This document shows, in pieces, positions 6,675 to 10,919 of a stretch of 10,919 nt of DNA (the first letter of the stretch is position 1; each line of letters begins with the position of its first letter). Under the pieces are notes generated by a model, which worked only from the letters and a program-made list of their open reading frames with translations, searched no databases and was not told the DNA's origin. Origin of the DNA: JAVBOV01 sp031550205. GTDB lineage: Bacteria; Pseudomonadota; Alphaproteobacteria; RF32; CAG-239. The translations under genes and the position numbers were made by a program. The DNA is taken from positions 1 through 10,919 of the forward strand of contig JAVBOV010000030.1 in assembly GCA_031550205.1 (NCBI GenBank), written 5' to 3'.

Positions 6675-7226
6675 TTGAGAAAAATAGTCCTTATTTTTGC
6701 GGTTATTTTTATTCTCACCGGCGCCTTGACTGCCGCGCTTAACATATATAAAGAAAAAAGGCTTGAAGAAATAAACCAGCCCAAAACCATCGGCAACATA
6801 GAAATGCAGCGTTTTCTGCAAACCTGGTCCGAATACTTGGAAAGCAAGGCAAGCCGCAAAGGCATTTCTCAGCTTTCCTTAAGCACTAAAGAAGCCTCAG
6901 AGGCCTTGCCTTCAGCAACTGTCGAATGGCTCAAGGAAAGAGGCTGGAACGCCAATCGTTTTTTTTATGTTGAGCAGCGCTTAAAAGCGGTTGTCCGCTC
7001 GGCTTTTTTCCAATATCACTCCCAAAAAATGACCGAGATTTTAGACGCCCAGCTTAAAGGCGAAAATGATAAGGTGATAACCGACAACATCAAAAGCTTA
7101 ATAGACCTGCAAAGCAAAAATATGAACATTGAAAAAGTAACCAGAGCCGAGATTGAACTGGTCACTCCAAACATTATCCTGATACGCGATATTTTAAACG
7201 GCAAAGAAAAATACCACCCCTTCTAA
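6675..7226 (+). CDS. Small protein with an N-terminal membrane anchor
   Basis: 183 residues from a TTG start one base after the HAD stop. GAGGTG (6664-6669), within the end of the HAD gene, is a good Shine-Dalgarno match 5 bases upstream, so the two genes are probably translationally coupled. Residues 4-22 form one hydrophobic helix (VLIFAVIFILTGALTAAL) followed by Lys/Arg/Glu-rich sequence. This suggests a signal anchor with the remaining 155 or so residues in the periplasm; there is no lipobox and no clear cleavage site. The rest looks helical and contains no Cys and no motif I recognise. Position suggests a partnership with the HAD protein, but nothing in the sequence names a function. Its 3' end converges with uup. 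Confidence 0.75.
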   Translation: MRKIVLIFAVIFILTGALTAALNIYKEKRLEEINQPKTIGNIEMQRFLQTWSEYLESKASRKGISQLSLSTKEASEALPSATVEWLKERGWNANRFFYVEQRLKAVVRSAFFQYHSQKMTEILDAQLKGENDKVITDNIKSLIDLQSKNMNIEKVTRAEIELVTPNIILIRDILNGKEKYHPF

Positions 7227-7238
7227 CCCCCTCTCTCT

Positions 7239-7268
7239 GTCATACTCGGGCTTGACCCGAGTATCCAG
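7239..7268 (+). repeat. Dispersed palindromic repeat (ACTCGGG type)
   Basis: ATACTCGGG (7242-7250) pairs perfectly with CCCGAGTAT (7256-7264) around CTTGA, bordered by GTC and CCAG. From memory this matches a palindrome scattered widely in alphaproteobacterial intergenic DNA. It lies 13 bases after the stop of the membrane-anchored protein gene. There is one copy in the window. Confidence 0.6.
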
Positions 7269-7288
7269 GTGGCCATCTATCCATATTC

Positions 7289-7324
7289 AAAAAACAGGCT
7301 CTTCACCAGAAGAACCTGTTTTTT
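7289..7324 (+). terminator. Bidirectional terminator between convergent genes
   Basis: AAAAAACAGG (7289-7298) pairs with CCTGTTTTTT (7315-7324). A C/A mismatch separates this from an inner TCTTC/GAAGA stem with loop ACCA. The six-base A and T runs at its edges give a U tract on either strand. It lies directly beside the uup stop (7325-7327) and about 60 bases after the plus-strand gene, so it can serve both. Confidence 0.8.
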
Positions 7325-9148
7325 CTACAAACCTGCCAGTAGCTGCAGCTCCAGCCATTGGTGCTCGTTGGCGGAAATTTTTTGCTTTAACTCTCCCAGC
7401 CTTTTAACCAGCATATCAAATTTATCAGGATTTGTTGTATATAAATTAGCATCATTAAGCTCAAGCTCAATTGCCTTAATATCTTTTTCCATCTGCTCAA
7501 TCTCTTTTGGCAAAACTTCCAGCAAACGTTGCTGATTATAACTCAGCTTAACCGGCCTGGACTCCCCTTTCTTCTCTCCTTTTAAGGGCACCCCTTTCTC
7601 CTCCCCTTTTAAGGGGAGGTTGGGAGGGGTCCCCTTGCTCTTTTTATTTTCTTTTTGCTTATCCGCAGAAAGCTTCTTCAAAATATCCGAATAACTCTCG
7701 GCAAATTCCTCAGTGCTGCCGTCGCCTTTCATATATATAATCGAGCTCACCACCCGGTCTAAAAAGTCGCGGTCATGAGAAATAATTAAAATTGTGCCCT
7801 CATATTCGTCAAGCATTTCCTGCAGCAAATCCAGCGTGTCCATGTCCAAATCGTTGGTAGGCTCGTCCAAAACCATAAAGTTTGATTTCTGTGCCAAAGC
7901 CAAAGCCAGCATCAGGCGGTTTTTTTCTCCGCCGGAAAGCGAGCCGACCGGCTGCTGCGCTTGGTCGGGCTTGAACAAAAAGTCTTTCAAATATGCCACC
8001 ACATGCCTATAATGCCCGCGAATAAACATATATTCGCCCTCGTTGCACAAGGTCTTCCACAGGGTCTTTTTGGGGTCTAAAGAAATGCGGTTTTGATCAA
8101 AATAAACCTCTTCCAGATTTTTTCCCATGCGCACAAAGCCGGCGTCCGGCTCCAGTTTCTTGGTCAAAAGCTTAATCAAGGTGGTCTTGCCGGCGCCGTT
8201 CGGCCCCACGATTCCCACTTTATTGCCTTTAATAATCCGGGTTGAAAATTCTTTAACAATAACCCTTTCGCCGAAGGCTTTACAAATGCGCTTAGCCTCA
8301 ATCACCATTTTTGACTTAAACTCGGTTTCATCGGCTTCCATATTAACCTTTTTGGCCTGTTTAAGCTGGGTGCGGCGTTTTTCACGCAAATCCTGCAAAC
8401 GGCGCAAACGCCCCATATTACGCTTGCGTCGGGCGGTCACCCCTTTGTGCAGCCACTCGGTTTCTTCTGAAATTTTCTTGTTCAAGGCCTTTTGCTCAAT
8501 AATTTCCTGCTCAATCACCTGGTCCTGCCATTCTTCAAAAAAGGCAAAACCTTTGTCGTTGGTGCGCAAAATTCCTCTGTCTAACCAAAACATGTTTTTT
8601 GAAATGTTTTTCAAAAAACTGCGGTCGTGAGAAATTACAATCACCGCGCCAAGAAAGTCTTTAATAACTCTTTCCAAGGCCTCAATGGTGGTAATGTCCA
8701 AATGATTCGTCGGCTCGTCAAGCAGCAAAATATCTGGTTCTCCAACCAAAGCCTGAGCCAAAAACGCCTTGCGAATTTCCCCGCCCGAGGCCTTGGAACA
8801 AAGCTGGTTTTCCAAAATATCCAAGGCTGAAATCAAAATATCGGCCTTATATTCATCATCTTTAGAAAGCTTAAAAACCACAATATCGCGCAGAGTCTCA
8901 AATTTTGAATAATCCGGCTCTTGGGGCATATAAGAAACCCGAACTCCCGGCTGAACAAAGATTTCAGCATCATCCGGCTCAATCTCACTGGCAATCACCT
9001 TTAAAAGGGTGGATTTCCCCGAACCGTTCCTGCCGATTAAGGATATCTTGTCCCCTTTGTTAATGTGCAGATTAACATCTTCAAAGAGCTTGTTGTTGCC
9101 AAAACTGAGCTTGGCTTTTTTAATGTACATAATCGGCGGTTCAGCCAT
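7325..9148 (-). CDS. uup: ABC-F ATPase, Uup type
   Basis: A soluble twin-ATPase ABC protein without membrane segments, 607 residues. Domain 1 has Walker A GRNGSGKST (39-47), signature ASGGE (120-124), Walker B ILLLDEPTNHLD (140-151) and SHDR (173-176). A charged interdomain linker follows (about 210-275). Domain 2 has GPNGAGKTT (315-323), LSGGEKNR (404-411), VLDEPTNDLD (426-435) and SHDR (457-460). Residues 535-604 form the helical, coiled-coil-like C-terminal domain typical of Uup, which is linked to ribosome function and to DNA transactions in E. coli. Both ATPase sites look intact. Residues 506-530, between domain 2 and the C-terminal domain, are encoded by a palindromic repeat. No resistance function can be inferred. 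ATG 9148 begins 12 bases from repeat copy C, and the only purine-rich sequence upstream is the edge of that repeat. Confidence 0.93.
   Translation of the reverse strand: MAEPPIMYIKKAKLSFGNNKLFEDVNLHINKGDKISLIGRNGSGKSTLLKVIASEIEPDDAEIFVQPGVRVSYMPQEPDYSKFETLRDIVVFKLSKDDEYKADILISALDILENQLCSKASGGEIRKAFLAQALVGEPDILLLDEPTNHLDITTIEALERVIKDFLGAVIVISHDRSFLKNISKNMFWLDRGILRTNDKGFAFFEEWQDQVIEQEIIEQKALNKKISEETEWLHKGVTARRKRNMGRLRRLQDLREKRRTQLKQAKKVNMEADETEFKSKMVIEAKRICKAFGERVIVKEFSTRIIKGNKVGIVGPNGAGKTTLIKLLTKKLEPDAGFVRMGKNLEEVYFDQNRISLDPKKTLWKTLCNEGEYMFIRGHYRHVVAYLKDFLFKPDQAQQPVGSLSGGEKNRLMLALALAQKSNFMVLDEPTNDLDMDTLDLLQEMLDEYEGTILIISHDRDFLDRVVSSIIYMKGDGSTEEFAESYSDILKKLSADKQKENKKSKGTPPNLPLKGEEKGVPLKGEKKGESRPVKLSYNQQRLLEVLPKEIEQMEKDIKAIELELNDANLYTTNPDKFDMLVKRLGELKQKISANEHQWLELQLLAGL
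7571..7636 (-). repeat. Palindromic repeat inserted in frame in uup
   Basis: On the plus strand CCTCCCCTT (7600-7608) pairs with AAGGGGAGG (7611-7619), followed by TTGGGAGGGG. This is the same design as copies A to D: a pyrimidine/purine stem plus a G-rich tail. A partial second copy (CTCCTTTTAAGGG at 7577-7587) lies beside it. In the protein this reads as two tandem nine-residue units, LPLKGEEKG and VPLKGEKKG, preceded by TPPN. No stop or frameshift results. Confidence 0.7.
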
Positions 9149-9160
9149 TTTTACATATCT

Positions 9161-9199
9161 CTCCCTCTCCCCTTGCGGGAGAGGGTTGGGGTGAGGGGT
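9161..9199 (+). repeat. 39-bp stem-loop repeat (copy C)
   Basis: Identical to copies B and D over all 39 bases by eye. It lies between the divergent uup and flbT genes, 12 bases upstream of the uup ATG. Read toward uup it ends GGGGAGAGGGAG. The preceding bases (TTTTTACATATCT) resemble those before copy D (TTTTTCATATCTT), so the repeated unit may be longer than 39 bases. Confidence 0.9.
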
Positions 9200-9232
9200 T
9201 AAAACAAAAAATCTGCCTTAAAAAATAAATAA

Positions 9233-9260
9233 TTGCAAATTTTAATAAACCCCTTATATT
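9233..9260 (+). promoter_or_regulatory. Possible flbT promoter
   Basis: TTGCAA (9233-9238) and TATATT (9255-9260) are 16 bases apart, and TATTAT at 9257-9262 would give 18. The site is 35 bases before the flbT start, in AT-rich DNA where chance matches are likely. Confidence 0.4.
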
Positions 9261-9295
9261 ATATATAGAATAAAATTAAAAGAAGGAATTAGAAG

Positions 9296-9694
9296 ATGCC
9301 CTTAAAAATAGAATTAAAACCGCATGAAAGCATTATCATCGGCGAATCTCTAATTACCAATGACGGCGAACGCACCCGCTTTTATATTGAAGGCAATGTC
9401 CCGATTCTGCGTGAAAAGTTTATTTTAAGAGAAAAAGACGCCAATACGCCGAGCAAAAGGGTATATTTCATTGTTCAGCAAATGTACATTTCCAGAGAAA
9501 AAGCCGAGCTTCAAAAAATTTATCTGGAGTTTGTCAAAGACCTTCAGGAAGCGGCTCCCAGCCTAATCCCGTATATTTCCGTGGTAAATGACAACATCAT
9601 CAACAATGACTACTATTCCGCCATTAAAAATGCTGATAAACTGGTGCAAAAAGAGACCGAATTCTTCGGAGAAGCTTTACGCGGCAACATTTAA
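9296..9694 (+). CDS. flbT: Flagellin synthesis regulator FlbT
   Basis: A 132-residue protein matching FlbT of alphaproteobacteria, a post-transcriptional repressor. In Caulobacter it binds the 5' untranslated region of flagellin mRNA and shortens its life until assembly is ready. Family features are the N-terminal MPLKIELKPHESIIIGESLI, then FYIEGNVPILREKFILREKDANTP (with the conserved hydrophobic, P-L-R-E and TP positions) and the aromatic helix YFIVQQMYI (about 57-65). Length is close to the normal 130-150. AAGGA at 9283-9287 lies 8 bases before ATG. It stands directly upstream of the flagellin gene in the same direction, the genomic setting expected for its target. The frequent partner flaF is not in the window. 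No strong terminator follows it. Confidence 0.9.
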   Translation: MPLKIELKPHESIIIGESLITNDGERTRFYIEGNVPILREKFILREKDANTPSKRVYFIVQQMYISREKAELQKIYLEFVKDLQEAAPSLIPYISVVNDNIINNDYYSAIKNADKLVQKETEFFGEALRGNI

Positions 9695-9964
9695 GGGTTT
9701 TTTAAGAATTATGTTATAGAGTAAGGTTACTATTGTAGAGTTTTATGTGTAGATTTTGTCAAAATATATACATAAGTTATATTTGAGGGTTTAGAGACTT
9801 GTAAAAAGCTTTTCAGCTACTAAGTTTTTTACGAAAAAGTATGGTAAAAGAATTATTATAAAGAAAAGGCATTGCAAAAATGCCGAATCTATGATAATAT
9901 AAACCTTGTGATTGTCAGTAAGACAGACACAAGAAAATGTGTTCACTAGTATAGGGGAAATAAA
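9695..9964 (+). promoter_or_regulatory. Flagellin upstream and leader region
   Basis: 270 bases without a gene. GTAAAAAGCTT (9801-9811) pairs with AAGTTTTTTAC (9822-9832), one G-U pair included, with an outer ACTT/AAGT pair (9797-9840). GGCATT (9868-9873) and AATGCC (9879-9884) form a short inverted repeat suited to an operator or hairpin. TTGCAA (9872-9877) with TAATAT (9895-9900) at 17 bases is a possible promoter. A sigma28 site would need TAAA and GCCGAATC closer together: the TAAA at 9859 is 19 bases from GCCG at 9882, where 15 is usual. AGGGGA (9953-9958) is a good ribosome-binding site for the flagellin gene. By family knowledge, the leader is where FlbT would act. Confidence 0.45.
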
Positions 9965-10762
9965 ATGGTAAATGATATTAAATTGACTGCAGCAATGAAT
10001 AACAACCTTCTTGCTTTGCAGAATACTCAAAAATTGATGGATATGACTCAGGAGCGTTTGGCTACTGGTCTTAAAGTTAACTCAGCAATTGACAACCCGT
10101 CTGCATACTTCACTGCGCAAGGCTTAAACCAACGCGCCGGTGACTTGTCTGCTTTGTTAGACTCCATGGGTCAAGGTATTCAAACCGTTAAGGCTGCCAA
10201 CGAAGGTATTGAATCAATCACCAAGTTCGTTGAGTTGGCAAAAGGTGTGGTAAACCAGTTTGCTGAAGGCGGCGACGCTGTTAAATTGGAAGCTCAGTAC
10301 ACTGAAATTATGGCTCAGATTGACGCCATGGCCTTAGACTCAGGCTATAAAGGTAAAAACCTTTTGAATGGCGATACTTTGACCGTATACTTCAACGAAG
10401 GCCGTACTTCTTCTTTGGACATCGTTGGCGGAGACTATTCTGCTGATGGTATCGGTATGATTGCCTGGGATGACACAGCCGGAACAGGTGTTGACGCCAT
10501 GTTGGACGGTCTTGACGCTGCAATTTCTTACCTGCGTGCAGGTGCGTCAGACTTCTCTAACAACTACTCAATCTTGACCAACCGTGAAGAGTTCACTGAC
10601 AACTTGGTTAACGTATTGACCGAAGGTGCCGATAAATTGACCTTGGCCGATATGAACGAAGAAGCTGCTAACATGCTGGCTCTGCAAACCAGACAGCAAT
10701 TGGGTGTAAACTCATTGTCTCTGGCTTCTCAAGCTCAGCAGTCAGTGCTTAAGTTGTTTTAG
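9965..10762 (+). CDS. Flagellin, short alphaproteobacterial type
   Basis: The filament subunit, exported by the flagellar type III apparatus; 265 residues, the size of short Caulobacter-type flagellins. The N-terminal D0/D1 region (about 1-135) contains MNNNLLALQNTQKLM, ERLATGLKVNSAIDNPSAYF and the LLDSMGQGIQTVKAANEGI heptad pattern, all typical of flagellins. The C-terminal D1/D0 region (about 185-265) ends with EEAANMLALQTRQQLGVNSL and SLASQAQQSVLKLF. Only about 45 residues lie between, so the surface-exposed D2/D3 domains are absent. There are no cysteines. ATG 9965 has AGGGGA six bases upstream. It follows flbT and carries its own terminator. I assign no gene symbol, because alphaproteobacteria often carry several flagellin genes. 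Confidence 0.95.
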   Translation: MVNDIKLTAAMNNNLLALQNTQKLMDMTQERLATGLKVNSAIDNPSAYFTAQGLNQRAGDLSALLDSMGQGIQTVKAANEGIESITKFVELAKGVVNQFAEGGDAVKLEAQYTEIMAQIDAMALDSGYKGKNLLNGDTLTVYFNEGRTSSLDIVGGDYSADGIGMIAWDDTAGTGVDAMLDGLDAAISYLRAGASDFSNNYSILTNREEFTDNLVNVLTEGADKLTLADMNEEAANMLALQTRQQLGVNSLSLASQAQQSVLKLF

Positions 10763-10843
10763 TCTTGGACTAGACGAAGACTCTGCTTCCGCCTTCATGT
10801 TAGAATGGCAGGCACAAGAAGAAGAGTTGACAATACAAGCGGA

Positions 10844-10868
10844 GGGGTGGTTTTAACCACCCCTTTTT
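10844..10868 (+). terminator. Intrinsic terminator of the flagellin gene
   Basis: GGGGTGGTT (10844-10852) pairs with AACCACCCC (10855-10863), followed by five T (10864-10868). An additional short hairpin, AGTCTT/AAGACT (10761-10766 with 10777-10782), begins at the flagellin stop codon. Confidence 0.85.
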
Positions 10869-10876
10869 CATATCTT

Positions 10877-10915
10877 CTCCCTCTCCCCTTGCGGGAGAGG
10901 GTTGGGGTGAGGGGT
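10877..10915 (+). repeat. 39-bp stem-loop repeat (copy D)
   Basis: Identical to copies B and C over 39 bases by eye and in the same orientation. It starts 8 bases after the T run of the flagellin terminator, like copy B, which follows the terminator of the orphan gene. Confidence 0.9.
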
Positions 10916-10919
10916 CAAA

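Noticed and set aside
6479..6865. Minus-strand frame across the HAD/membrane-protein junction
   Set aside because: Overlaps two coupled plus-strand genes and has no motif of its own.
8127..8630. Plus-strand open frame of 167 codons within uup
   Set aside because: Mirror of conserved ABC-F coding sequence; Ser/Leu/Arg-rich shadow product.
9859..9889. Sigma28 flagellar promoter (TAAAG / GCCGAATC) before the flagellin gene
   Set aside because: The elements are about four bases too far apart, and GCCG is half of a GGCATT/AATGCC inverted repeat; kept only as a note in the leader entry.
3011..10915. CRISPR-like array from the 39-bp repeats
   Set aside because: Copies are kilobases apart with genes between them, there is no regular spacer length, and no cas gene is present.

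Overview
The window reads as chromosomal DNA of a moderately AT-rich, flagellated alphaproteobacterium. The best lineage markers are a FlbT homologue next to a short FljK-type flagellin, a class IIA HAD protein of the type common in alphaproteobacteria, and dispersed palindromes that resemble repeats I know from that class. I infer an uncultured, possibly host-associated member, but the sequence does not fix the genus.

Left part (1-3050): the basic C-terminal tail of an unidentified protein; a promoter region; then an 840-residue orphan protein with a cluster of hydrophobic helices in its middle, its own sigma70-like promoter and a strong terminator. Centre (3050-7226): alr (minus strand) diverges from a plus-strand group made of a TatD-type hydrolase, tcdA (tRNA t6A dehydratase), a HAD protein that lacks its expected catalytic Asp, and a small membrane-anchored protein. 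Right part (7325-10919): a Uup-type ABC-F ATPase (minus strand), flbT, a roughly 270-base leader region, and one flagellin gene with a terminator.

The gene functions are mostly housekeeping: D-alanine supply for peptidoglycan, tRNA modification, ABC-F ribosome or DNA maintenance, and flagellin production under FlbT control. What stands out is the repeat load and its effect on genes. A roughly 128-bp MITE-like element, flanked by a 4-bp GATT duplication, sits exactly at the tatD stop codon, supplies that stop, and has separated tatD from tcdA. A palindromic repeat lies in frame inside the Uup linker. Another dispersed repeat supplies the purine-rich stretch and GTG start of tatD. A 39-bp stem-loop repeat occurs three times without a mismatch in the same orientation, with diverged relatives at the left end and inside uup.

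I found no tRNA, rRNA, CRISPR array, transposase gene or recognisable defence system. The 840-residue protein is the only large gene I cannot place in a family.
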